DNA from: Bifidobacterium breve
GTDB lineage: Bacteria; Actinomycetota; Thermoleophilia; Solirubrobacterales; Solirubrobacteraceae
Assembly: GCA_945881845.1 (NCBI GenBank)
Contig: CAMCVN010000018.1
Coordinates: 1 to 40,643, forward strand
Direction of reading: 5' to 3'
DNA length: 40,643 bases
Positions 29,529 through 37,225 of this stretch are shown here, piece by piece. The stretch's first letter is position 1; every line of letters starts with the position of its first letter. Under the pieces are notes generated by a model. That model saw only the letters and a list, made by a program, of their open reading frames with translations. It did not search any database and had not been told where the DNA came from. The translations under genes were made by a program, and so were the position numbers.

Positions 29529-30437
29529 TCAGCTAAGCGCCCAAGCCGGAGTCGGGCCAGCTACCCGGCGCACGAGCCAGCAAACCAAGGCGACAAGCGC
29601 GAGCGTGGCGACGAGCACCGGCGCCATCTGCCAGCCCCAGCCCTGCGAGGAACAGAAAGCGATCGAGTTGTTGGCGGCATGAATCGCAATGCAGGGGTAG
29701 AGCGATCCGGTCTTGGCGTAAAGCAAGCAGAGCGAAAAGCCAAAGAATGCGAGCGGAACGAGGAAGGCGATATTCGACGAGCCGGCATGAATGCCGCCGA
29801 AGATCAGCCCCGTGACCAGTGCCGCCGGCCAGATTCCCTTCCATGAGCGCAGCGCTGTGAAGAAAAAGCCACGGAAGAAGAACTCCTCCGCCAGCGGCGC
29901 AATAACGCAGACCAGAATCCCAACGCTGACCAGCGCCAAGTCGCTCTTGTCGGCTCCCAGTTCGCTCGGGAGCTTCTCGCTGGCGTCGTCGGCCCCGATC
30001 AGGTTGACCCAAGCCAAGGTGACGATCAGGAAGGCTCCCCAGGTAACCAGAGCCCAGCCAACCGCTGGCCAGAAGCGCGTGCCGCGCAAACCAAAGTCCC
30101 ATGGGCGCGGGCGACCGGCGATCCGCGCAAAGAACACGGCCGCACCAATCAGACAGAGATCCTGAACGACGGTCGCGAGAATATTGACCGCCGGTGATGG
30201 GTTGGCGAGCTTGCCGCTGGCGACGACAGAGCCATCGAAGGCGCCTCCGATCAGGGTCAAGATCACTGCGCCAACGGCGGCCGCCACAAAGCCGACCAGC
30301 AGCGCCGAGAATCCCATCCAGACGCGCCAATCCGGTGCCAACGAGGTTGGCTCAACCCCATCGGGCAGCTCCGGCGCGCTCGGCGGCGCGGGATGGACGA
30401 ACGGTGCGGGCAGCCCCTCGGGGTAGGCGGTCGACAT
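29529..30437 (-). CDS. CPBP family intramembrane metalloprotease (Abi/CAAX type)
   Basis: A 302-residue membrane protein with about eight helices. The proline-rich N-terminal 35 residues are cytoplasmic. Catalytic motifs of the CPBP (Abi) family are present: EEFFFRGFFFTALRSW (EExxxR) and FGGIHAGSSN (the conserved His), with a later AIHAANNSIAF (His and Asn). Members process prenylated or secreted peptides or confer bacteriocin immunity; the target is unknown. The frame can begin at TTG 30446, but ATG 30437 sits eight bases from TAAGGT. Confidence 0.87.
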   Translation of the reverse strand: MSTAYPEGLPAPFVHPAPPSAPELPDGVEPTSLAPDWRVWMGFSALLVGFVAAAVGAVILTLIGGAFDGSVVASGKLANPSPAVNILATVVQDLCLIGAAVFFARIAGRPRPWDFGLRGTRFWPAVGWALVTWGAFLIVTLAWVNLIGADDASEKLPSELGADKSDLALVSVGILVCVIAPLAEEFFFRGFFFTALRSWKGIWPAALVTGLIFGGIHAGSSNIAFLVPLAFFGFSLCLLYAKTGSLYPCIAIHAANNSIAFCSSQGWGWQMAPVLVATLALVALVCWLVRRVAGPTPAWALS

Positions 30438-30445
30438 CGGCCGCA

Positions 30446-30451
30446 ACCTTA
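30446..30451 (-). promoter_or_regulatory. -10-like hexamer TAAGGT of CPBP gene, sharing the HAD stop codon
   Basis: The HAD gene's TAA stop (30449-30451, minus strand) begins TAAGGT, which ends eight bases before ATG 30437. Confidence 0.38.
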
Positions 30452-31156
30452 GCGATCGGAGGGCAGAAGACCCGCGAGTGAATCGAGCACAATCGTGTCG
30501 CTCAGGTCGCCGTGTTGGCCGTAGCGATCGACCAAGACCGGGAGAACTCCAGCCGCTCGCGCCAGCTCCAGATCGGAGGTCGCGTCGTCACCAACGTGCC
30601 AAACGGTTGAATCGGGATCGCCGCCGACGCGGCTGACGGCGCGCCGGATCAGCTCCGGATCGGGCTTCGCCAGCCCCTCCTCAGCCGAGATAACGACTGC
30701 GTCGACGCGTTGGCGCAAGTCGAGCTCATCGAGCACCTCGTAGAGCGAGATGTCCCAGTTACTAACGATCACTAGCTGCGCGCCGCCGGCGCGCAGCGCG
30801 TCAAGAACGGCCACGACCTCCGGGAAGGGAGCAAAGCGGACAGCCTCGCCGAGCGATTCACGCATCGCGGCAAAGCCGATCACTGCTGCCGACTGGGGCA
30901 GCGCATCGGTCAGCACCTCAGTTGAGCGATCTCGCAGCTCTTCGAGGGCCTGCGGGCTACCAGCGAAGGCGCTGTTGGCGCGGTAATACGACATTTCAGC
31001 GCCTAGCCCCTGCGCGGCCTCCTCGCTAGTGACTCTGACACCCCGCTTGGCCAGCGCCTCGACCAGTCCGCCGACCGGATCGACGACCTCGATCAGCGTG
31101 CCTAGGGCGTCGAGCGAGATGATCTGCGGCAGCTCGGCTGGCAGCGAATTAGCCAT
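30449..31156 (-). CDS. HAD-superfamily hydrolase-like protein with altered motif I
   Basis: A 235-residue HAD-IA protein. Motif II is IVSNWD, motif III the Lys in EEGLAKPDPEL, and motif IV HVGDDATSDLELARAAG, all intact. Motif I reads SLDALGTL: the nucleophile Asp16 is present, but the second Asp of DxD (general acid/base) is Leu. The DREG-2/HDHD3-like subgroup also has a non-acidic residue there. Such members may be weak phosphatases or have other roles. The frame extends to 31225, but ATG 31156, seven bases from TATCAC, begins where homology should begin. Substrate unknown. Confidence 0.85.
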   Translation of the reverse strand: MANSLPAELPQIISLDALGTLIEVVDPVGGLVEALAKRGVRVTSEEAAQGLGAEMSYYRANSAFAGSPQALEELRDRSTEVLTDALPQSAAVIGFAAMRESLGEAVRFAPFPEVVAVLDALRAGGAQLVIVSNWDISLYEVLDELDLRQRVDAVVISAEEGLAKPDPELIRRAVSRVGGDPDSTVWHVGDDATSDLELARAAGVLPVLVDRYGQHGDLSDTIVLDSLAGLLPSDR

Positions 31157-31163
31157 CGTTAGC

Positions 31164-31169
31164 GTGATA
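31164..31169 (-). promoter_or_regulatory. -10-like hexamer TATCAC of HAD gene
   Basis: Minus-strand TATCAC is followed by seven bases and ATG 31156. The last base is C rather than T. Confidence 0.32.
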
Positions 31170-31209
31170 TTCCCCGGGCGGCCTCTCGAACCTGCCAGCG
31201 AAGCGGCGC

Positions 31210-33471
31210 TTGGTGGGCATCTCACCAGCTAGAATTGGCTCTCTTCGCAGTAGAAATGGGCACTTTCGGAAGGTGCCAGCGAGACTGCCGCGAACAACTA
31301 CCCACGTGTCTCTACGCAGCCGAAAACTTCGTCGTCGTCGCAGCCAGGCTGGAGCCGGGCGAGCGATCTTTGCGCTGCTCGCAGTCGGCGGCGCGGCAGC
31401 ATTCATCGCCGGCCTTGGCGGCTTTGGCTACCTCGCGTCGATCGCATCATCGGCGCCGAAACTGAGCGAGCTGAAGCCTGCAGAGCAGGGCGCAACTTCA
31501 ACCGTCTACGCCGCCGACGGAACGCGGCTCGGCTTCATCCAAGGTGACGTGCTGCGAACCCCGGTCGACTCGTCGCAGATCACTCAAGAGATGCGCGACG
31601 CGACTGTGGCAATCGAAGACCAGCGCTTCTACAAGCACAACGGGGTTGATTACGAGGGTGTTGCCCGCGCCGCAGTTAAGAACCTCTCCAACGGATCAAC
31701 CGTTCAAGGTGGATCGACCCTGACGATGCAGCTCGTCCGCAACATGTACCAAGGAGGCCGCGAGCGGACGATCGACCGCAAGATCCGTGAGGCCAAGCTG
31801 GCGACCGCCATCGAAGCGCGCCACCCCGGCGCCGCAGGCAAACGCTGGATTCTGAACGAGTACATCAACAACGTTCCATACGGCACGGTTGGCGGTCAGA
31901 CCGCCGTCGGCGTCGGCGCAGCCGCGCGCGTGCTGTTCGGCAAACCGTCAAACAAGTTGACGCTGAGCCAGTCCGCGCTGCTGGCCGGGCTGCCGCAAGC
32001 GCCGTCGCAGTACAACCCTTTCCTAGCGCCCAAGTTGGCCTTGCAGCGCCGGGCTCAGGTGCTCGCGAAGATGAAGGAGCAGGGCTACATCAGCGCCGAT
32101 CAGGCAGCAGCAGCCAACCGCGAGCCGCTTGGCGTCAAGCACAGCCGCTACTACGCGCAGCGCCGCGAGGGCTACTTCTTCGATTACGTCAAGAAAGAGC
32201 TGATTGCCCGCTACGGCGCCGAGCGCGTTCGCGCAGGCGGGATGAAGGTCTACACGACCGTCAATCTCAAGCTCCAACGCCGCGCCCGTGAGGCAATCGC
32301 TGCCAACCTCGGCACCGGCGGTCCGTCATCTGCGGTCGTCAGCATGGACCCCAAGAGCGGCGAGATCAAGGCGATGGCTTCATCGGGCGACTACTCAGCC
32401 TCAAAGTTCAACCTCGCCGCGCAGGGCCACCGCCAGCCGGGCTCAACATTCAAGGTGATGGTGCTGATGGCGGCGCTGCGCCAAGGCGTTGACATCAACG
32501 CGACGACATATGAATCGAAGCCTCTGAAATTCGTTGACGAGGGAACCGGAACGCCGATCGACGTCCAGACCTACGACCACTCCTACGGCGGTTCGATGTC
32601 GATCTTCCAGGCGCTAGTGGCATCCGACAACACGGTCTTTCAGCAGCTCGACCTCGACGTTGGCCCCGAAGAGGTACGCCGCGCCGCGTACGACCTTGGA
32701 ATCACGAGCAAACTCGACGCATACCCAGCTGAGGGGCTCGGCGGACTCACCAACGGCGTTACCGCGCTGGAGATGACGCGCGCCTACGCGACGGTTAATA
32801 ACGGTGGCTGGCGGACACGGCCGGTGGCAATCAGGAAGGTTGAATTCGCCGACGGGCGCGTCGACACTTCGCTCGGCCGGCGCGACCGCGTCAAAGCCTT
32901 CACCGACGGTCAGACCTACGAGGCCGTCAAAGCGATGGAAGCCAACGTGATCGGCGGCACCGGCACCGGCGCCCAACTCGGCTGCCCAGTAGCGGGAAAG
33001 ACCGGTACGACGAACGATTCGACCGACGCTTGGTTTGGTGGCTTCACGAGCTCGCTTAACACGACCGTTTGGGTTGGCTACCCAGACGCCGCGATCTCGA
33101 TGGGCGGGATGTCGGGCGGAGCGGCTCCGGCCAGCATCTGGCGCGACTTCATGACAACGGCGATGGAAGGCCGGGCCTGCGATCCGTTCGCCCAGCCGAA
33201 AGAGCCGTTCCTTGCTGAGGAGTTCCTCGGCACCTACGCAACCGAGGGCGCGCCGGGCGATGCCGTCGATCCGCTCGCGGAGGACAAGGACAAGAAGGAC
33301 AAGAAGAAGAAGGGCGACAAGAAGAACGGCGGCAAGTACGAATCACCGCCGAACCCAGCGCCGAAGCCGACGCCAACACCAACGCCTACACCAACGCCAA
33401 CGCCTAAGCCTAAGCCGGCACCAACGCCAACTCCGGTCGATCCCGGCACCGGCGGCGTAACGCCCGGTTAA
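31210..33471 (+). CDS. Bifunctional penicillin-binding protein 1A (GT51 transglycosylase / transpeptidase)
   Basis: Up to 753 residues (numbered from 31210). A basic cytoplasmic tail (RSRKLRRRRS) leads into one transmembrane helix (about 52-76). The GT51 glycan polymerase has catalytic Glu136 in VAIEDQRFYKHNG and QGGSTLTMQLVRN. The transpeptidase domain has Ser412 and Lys415 in PGSTFK, SDN at 472-474 and KTGTT at 596-600. A charged run (DKDKKDKKKKGDKKNGG) and Pro-Thr repeats end the protein. The start is unresolved: no SD supports TTG 31210 or GTG 31213. A TAGAAT at 31230-31235 would put the RNA start after both and favour GTG 31276 or 31306. All alternatives keep the membrane anchor. Confidence 0.93.
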   Translation: MVGISPARIGSLRSRNGHFRKVPARLPRTTTHVSLRSRKLRRRRSQAGAGRAIFALLAVGGAAAFIAGLGGFGYLASIASSAPKLSELKPAEQGATSTVYAADGTRLGFIQGDVLRTPVDSSQITQEMRDATVAIEDQRFYKHNGVDYEGVARAAVKNLSNGSTVQGGSTLTMQLVRNMYQGGRERTIDRKIREAKLATAIEARHPGAAGKRWILNEYINNVPYGTVGGQTAVGVGAAARVLFGKPSNKLTLSQSALLAGLPQAPSQYNPFLAPKLALQRRAQVLAKMKEQGYISADQAAAANREPLGVKHSRYYAQRREGYFFDYVKKELIARYGAERVRAGGMKVYTTVNLKLQRRAREAIAANLGTGGPSSAVVSMDPKSGEIKAMASSGDYSASKFNLAAQGHRQPGSTFKVMVLMAALRQGVDINATTYESKPLKFVDEGTGTPIDVQTYDHSYGGSMSIFQALVASDNTVFQQLDLDVGPEEVRRAAYDLGITSKLDAYPAEGLGGLTNGVTALEMTRAYATVNNGGWRTRPVAIRKVEFADGRVDTSLGRRDRVKAFTDGQTYEAVKAMEANVIGGTGTGAQLGCPVAGKTGTTNDSTDAWFGGFTSSLNTTVWVGYPDAAISMGGMSGGAAPASIWRDFMTTAMEGRACDPFAQPKEPFLAEEFLGTYATEGAPGDAVDPLAEDKDKKDKKKKGDKKNGGKYESPPNPAPKPTPTPTPTPTPTPKPKPAPTPTPVDPGTGGVTPG
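33286..33441 (+). repeat. Low-complexity coding repeats in the PBP1A tail
   Basis: An Asp/Lys-rich stretch (about 33286-33336) is followed by hexanucleotide-like repeats of CCAACG/CCGACG/CCTACA (about 33361-33441) encoding Pro-Thr and Pro-Lys dipeptides. Repeat number may vary by slippage between strains. Confidence 0.7.
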
Positions 33472-33487
33472 CGGGCGCAGCGACTGC

Positions 33488-33493
33488 TACGGT
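33488..33493 (+). promoter_or_regulatory. -10 hexamer TACGGT of infA
   Basis: TACGGT is followed by eight bases and ATG 33502; no Shine-Dalgarno sequence is seen. Confidence 0.4.
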
Positions 33494-33501
33494 CAGCTCC
33501 G

Positions 33502-33720
33502 ATGGCGAAAGAAGAGAAAGTCGAGTTCGAAGGCGACGTCGTTGAGGCGCTGCCGAACGCGATGTTCCGCGTCAAGCTCGATAACGGCCATCTAGTTCTC
33601 GGTCACGTCGCCGGCAAGATGCGTCGCTACCGAATCCGAATCCTTCCTGGTGACCGCGTCCGCGTCGAGGTCTCGCCTTACGACCTAGACCGCGCGCGGA
33701 TCGTCTACCGCCACCGCTAG
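33502..33720 (+). CDS. infA: Translation initiation factor IF-1
   Basis: A 72-residue OB-fold protein that occupies the ribosomal A site during initiation. The signature [30 protein letters not shown]...[35 protein letters not shown] is standard in length and pattern. Its position is unusual: it lies between PBP1A and thiL, not beside rpmJ-rpsM-rpsK as in most actinobacteria. It could be the sole relocated infA or a second copy. Its promoter geometry is that of a leaderless mRNA. Confidence 0.95.
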   Translation: MAKEEKVEFEGDVVEALPNAMFRVKLDNGHLVLGHVAGKMRRYRIRILPGDRVRVEVSPYDLDRARIVYRHR

Positions 33721-33723
33721 CAG
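33718..33723 (+). promoter_or_regulatory. -10-like TAGCAG before thiL, overlapping the infA stop codon
   Basis: The infA stop TAG begins TAGCAG, seven bases before GTG 33731. The final G departs from the TANNNT pattern, so this is weaker than the other stop-embedded hexamers. Confidence 0.25.
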
Positions 33724-33730
33724 GCTGTAA

Positions 33731-34720
33731 GTGAGCGAACGGTCGCTCATCAGCGCCTTTGAGCAGCTCTTCGCCCAGCGCGGTGAACGCAACGTCAACT
33801 GGATCGGCGACGACTGCGCAGTCGTTCAGTCGAAGCCGTATTGCGTAACCAGCGTCGACTCGATCGTTGACGGGGTTCACTTCCGCCTCAACGACGAGCG
33901 CGTAACCGTTGCCGACGTTGGCCACAAGGCGCTCGCAGTTGCGCTCTCCGATCTGGCGGCAATGGCGGCTGAGCCCGGCGAGGCGTACATCTCGCTTGGG
34001 ATTCCCGACGGCCTTAGCGACAGCGACGTACTCAGCCTTGCCGCTGCGATCGAACGACTCGCCGAGCAGACCGCGGTAACGGTTGCCGGCGGCGACCTAG
34101 TCCGCTCGCCAACGCTCTTCTGTTCGGTCACGGTCGTTGGTTGGAGCGACGATCCACAGCAGCTGATCGGCCGCGACGGCGCCAAAGCAGGGGATGGGAT
34201 CTACGTCAGCGGTTCGCTCGGAGCGGCTGCGTCGGGGCTGGCGATTCTGGAAGGCGCAGCCGGCAGCGATCTCGCAGAGCCGCTCGCAGCGGCGCTGATC
34301 GCCGCGCAGTTGCGCCCGCAGCCACGGTTCGATTGCGCCCGCCAGCTGCGTAGCGCGGGCGCCCACGCGCTGATCGACATCTCTGACGGCCTTGCAACCG
34401 ATGCTGGCGAGATCGCTGCGCGAAGCGCCGTCACGCTAGAGATCGACTTGGCGACTATTCCGCTAGCCGACGGCGCTCAGCAGATTGCCCGCGAACTCGG
34501 TCGTGACGCGGCCCAGTTCGCAGCCAGCGGCGGTGAGGACTTTGAACTCTGTGCCTGCCTGCCCGATCAAGCAGCGGCGCAGATCGCCGAGCTAACTCGC
34601 ATCGGCAGCGTCAGCGCCGGGCCGGCTGAGGTTCGCTTCTTCGATGCAGACGGCGGGCAGGTCGAACTGCACGGCTACGAGCACCGAGTCGGCGACGACG
34701 GCTCAGCGGCGTCGAGCTGA
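33731..34720 (+). CDS. thiL: Thiamine-monophosphate kinase
   Basis: A 329-residue ATP-dependent kinase of the AIR-synthase/ThiL fold that makes thiamine diphosphate from thiamine monophosphate. Metal and phosphate-binding blocks are IGDDCAVV, TSVDSIVDGVHFR, ALSDLAAMAAEPG, VAGGDLVRSP and the glycine-rich YVSGSLGAAASGLAIL. DISDGLATDAGEIAARS and SGGEDFELCACLP close the family pattern. GTG start ten bases after infA. Its 3' end overlaps the convergent M28-like gene by 18 bases. No TPP riboswitch consensus precedes it. Confidence 0.94.
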   Translation: MSERSLISAFEQLFAQRGERNVNWIGDDCAVVQSKPYCVTSVDSIVDGVHFRLNDERVTVADVGHKALAVALSDLAAMAAEPGEAYISLGIPDGLSDSDVLSLAAAIERLAEQTAVTVAGGDLVRSPTLFCSVTVVGWSDDPQQLIGRDGAKAGDGIYVSGSLGAAASGLAILEGAAGSDLAEPLAAALIAAQLRPQPRFDCARQLRSAGAHALIDISDGLATDAGEIAARSAVTLEIDLATIPLADGAQQIARELGRDAAQFAASGGEDFELCACLPDQAAAQIAELTRIGSVSAGPAEVRFFDADGGQVELHGYEHRVGDDGSAASS

Positions 34721-36469
34721 GTCAACAGCACCGAGCGATCCTGGGCCGGCGTAGCTGACCGGTCCACGAACCGTGATCGCCTGATCGGGCGCGGGGTCAC
34801 GGCGCGCGGCGCGCAGCAGCGCAGCAGCGCCGGCGCCGCAGGCCACGCACCAGCCGACCGCAGCGATTAGCGGCGGCGTGCCGCCGGCCAGCGACAGGAA
34901 GATGAACCAGATCAGCGCGAACGGGGAGAGCGCGAATTGGTCTAGATAGACGAGCGCGACGGCGAGAATCGGAAGCAAGCTGAACAGGATCCAGAAGATC
35001 GCCCAGCGGCGTCGCAATCGCTCTTCGCGTGCGCCGACCAGCAACCAGATGTTGACTGGGAGAACCAAGAGCAAGGCGGCGTACGGATTGAAGATCCAGA
35101 CGACGACAGCGACCAGCGAGATGACGAGCGACGGAGCCAGTGACGCGCCGGGGGCCGCGCTCGAATCGCTGACGGTCAGCGCTCCATTAATCAGTGGGCG
35201 CAGGACGAGGAAGGCCAACGCGAAGATCACAGCCGCACTTACCAGCGCACCGATTCCAGCGGCGGCAAACGGCAGCGAACCGGGCGGGGCCGGCGGTGCC
35301 GTGACGTTCAGAACGCCGAATAGCCCAAGTACTCGAATGAAGATCTCTGCCGCGGCGAATGGCAACGCAACCGCGAGCACCCAGACGATCCAGCGGGCGA
35401 CCGGCGAACGCTCGCGGCGCAGGCGCGCGAAACCGTCTGCGGCGGCGAGCAGCGCCGGTAGGAGCAGCGCGGCGACGAGCAAACGGATCGCCCACGATGG
35501 CAGCAGCTTGCGCGTGACAACGAGGTCGAGGCTCGGGCTGCCAGCGGAGATGCTCCGGTTCTGGTCGAGCGCTGTGAGCGAGCGCAGCGCGGCGCGGCCA
35601 AACCCCTGCAAGCGCGTTGAGTCGACGGGCGCATCGCCGGCAGCCGGCAGCTCGCCGCTGGCCGAGAGCAGCACGGTTGGGATCCCGGCGGCCACCGGTG
35701 GCCCTTGCTGGCCAACTGTGACCGGCCACGCGAATCGGGCGATCTCGCGGCGGGCTAGCGGCGAAGCGGCCTTCAGCCCAGTCTCGGCTCGCAGCGCGGT
35801 CGCAACAGTGCGCGAAAGCAGTAGCGGTGCGGCGCCCGATGAGCTCGACCATCCGGTCACGAGTTGATCTGTCGTCACCGGCCCCGCGAGGTCACCGAGC
35901 ACGATCATCGCGTCAAGAGGGCGCGGCAGCTGCTGAGAGAGCTGTTTGATTCCCGCCTGCCCACCGGTTGATCCACTGACCGAAGCGAATATGACGCTAC
36001 GGCGCGGGCGCGCGAGCGCGATCACGCGAGCAATCTCAATCATCGCTGCCGTTCCGGAAAGCGAGGCGGCGGCGCGCGGCGACAGAGCGTCGCGAGCGGA
36101 GACCAAGACCAGCGGGGCTCCCGGCGCCGAGCCTGGCAGGGTCGCTTCGACCGTGACCAGGTCGCGCTCACCATCAACGGTGCGAGCGTCCTTCACGGCG
36201 CGCGTGCGCACGACAACCTTCGGCAGCGCCGTGCGCAGCTCCTGAGCAACGCGCAAGGCGAGTTTCTGATCGCCCGGGCTGCCAGGGCGGCGCGACGGGT
36301 ATTGATCGCTTAGCGAAGCCAGCATCCGCGCGGCCCTGGCACCATCAAAGGCCGCAGGAACCAACTCAGAACGAAGTGGTGCGGGCCGATTCTCAAGCGA
36401 GAAAGCGACAACGATTAGGACGAACAGCACCGGTACGAATGCTGCTCGGTATATGCGCGGGTCAAGCAT
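34703..36469 (-). CDS. M28-like pseudo-peptidase fused to a polytopic membrane domain
   Basis: A 588-residue membrane protein. One N-terminal helix (about 11-25) is followed by an exported domain (about 40-320) that follows the M28 aminopeptidase outline: GSPGDQKLALRVAQEL, LVLVSARDALSPRAAASLSGTAAMIEIARV and SVIFASVSGSTGG. However, the zinc ligands are missing: the HxD segment reads SARDA (no His), GAxD(N)xSG reads AAASLSG (no Asp), and the EE segment reads SGSTGG. It is therefore probably not a working metallopeptidase. About seven or eight helices fill residues 335-565. Function unknown; a substrate-binding or regulatory role is a guess. It is divergent from the response regulator and convergent with thiL. 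Confidence 0.78.
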   Translation of the reverse strand: MLDPRIYRAAFVPVLFVLIVVAFSLENRPAPLRSELVPAAFDGARAARMLASLSDQYPSRRPGSPGDQKLALRVAQELRTALPKVVVRTRAVKDARTVDGERDLVTVEATLPGSAPGAPLVLVSARDALSPRAAASLSGTAAMIEIARVIALARPRRSVIFASVSGSTGGQAGIKQLSQQLPRPLDAMIVLGDLAGPVTTDQLVTGWSSSSGAAPLLLSRTVATALRAETGLKAASPLARREIARFAWPVTVGQQGPPVAAGIPTVLLSASGELPAAGDAPVDSTRLQGFGRAALRSLTALDQNRSISAGSPSLDLVVTRKLLPSWAIRLLVAALLLPALLAAADGFARLRRERSPVARWIVWVLAVALPFAAAEIFIRVLGLFGVLNVTAPPAPPGSLPFAAAGIGALVSAAVIFALAFLVLRPLINGALTVSDSSAAPGASLAPSLVISLVAVVVWIFNPYAALLLVLPVNIWLLVGAREERLRRRWAIFWILFSLLPILAVALVYLDQFALSPFALIWFIFLSLAGGTPPLIAAVGWCVACGAGAAALLRAARRDPAPDQAITVRGPVSYAGPGSLGAVDSARRR

Positions 36470-36494
36470 TGCTGAAGAGGGAGCTTAAAGCGCC

Positions 36495-36500
36495 TAGGCT
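36495..36500 (+). promoter_or_regulatory. -10 hexamer TAGGCT of response regulator gene
   Basis: TAGGCT is followed by 11 bases and ATG 36512, predicting a leader of about four bases. It overlaps CCTAGG, so a minus-strand TAGGCG toward the M28-like gene occupies the same bases. Confidence 0.38.
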
Positions 36501-36511
36501 GGCACTCGCAG

Positions 36512-37225
36512 ATGACAGAGCGGACCGCACGCATTCTGCTCGTCGACGATGAGCAGTCCATCCAGGAGCTTCTCTCCTTTCCCCTGAGGCAGGACGGCTA
36601 TGAAGTCGTCCAAGCCAGCGACGGGCGAGAGGGCCTCGAGCTGTTCCGGGAGTCGACTTTCGACCTCGTCGTGCTCGACGTGATGATGCCGCGGATGGAC
36701 GGCTTCGAGCTCTGCCAGCGGTTGCGCGCGCGCAGCACAGTTCCGATCATCATGCTGACTGCCAAGTCGGAGGAGGTCGACAAGATCGTCGGCCTTGAGA
36801 TCGGCGCCGACGACTACATCACGAAGCCTTTTTCGGTGCGCGAGTTCCGTAGCCGCGTGAAAGCGCTGCTGCGCCGCTCGGCATTGGCCAGCGAGGTTGG
36901 CGAGCAGGAGGAGGAACTGATTGTCAACGATCAGATCCGGATCAACCTTCCGAAGCGGCGTGTTCTGCTCGGCGGCGAGACGATCGAACTGACCTTCGTC
37001 GAGTTTGAGATTCTGCTCGCGCTGGCTGGCAGCCCGGGGCGCGTCTGGAGTCGCGATCAGCTGCTGAGCCAGGTCTGGGGCAACAGCGATTACCGTGACC
37101 CACGAACCGTTGACGTTCACATCCGCCACCTGCGCGAGAAGCTCGAAGCCGACACGCGCGAGCCGAACTACATCCTCACGGTGCGCGGAGTTGGCTACCG
37201 CTTCCGCGAGCCTGACGGGTCCTGA
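36512..37225 (+). CDS. OmpR/PhoB-family response regulator
   Basis: A 237-residue DNA-binding response regulator. The receiver domain has acidic residues in LLVDDEQ, phosphoacceptor Asp56 in VVLDVMMPRMDG, a Thr in MLTAK and Lys105 in YITKPFSVRE. The winged-helix domain (about 130-235) shows ELTFVEFEILLALAGSPGRVWSRDQLLSQVWG, then RTVDVHIRHLREKLE and YILTVRGVGYRF. It shares a TGATG stop/start junction with the sensor kinase, so the two are a cognate pair. Closest in type to PhoP/RegX/MtrA-like actinobacterial regulators, but target genes cannot be read. Confidence 0.94.
   Translation: MTERTARILLVDDEQSIQELLSFPLRQDGYEVVQASDGREGLELFRESTFDLVVLDVMMPRMDGFELCQRLRARSTVPIIMLTAKSEEVDKIVGLEIGADDYITKPFSVREFRSRVKALLRRSALASEVGEQEEELIVNDQIRINLPKRRVLLGGETIELTFVEFEILLALAGSPGRVWSRDQLLSQVWGNSDYRDPRTVDVHIRHLREKLEADTREPNYILTVRGVGYRFREPDGS

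Noticed and set aside
29028-29846. Plus-strand 272-residue frame opposite the L,D-transpeptidase and CPBP genes
   Set aside because: Spans two confident minus-strand genes; no motif or promoter.
33721-33731. TPP riboswitch before thiL
   Set aside because: Only ten bases separate infA from thiL and no TPP-aptamer consensus is present in or near them.
35049-35867. Plus-strand 272-residue frame opposite the M28-like gene
   Set aside because: Ser/Arg-rich shadow of hydrophobic membrane helices on the other strand.
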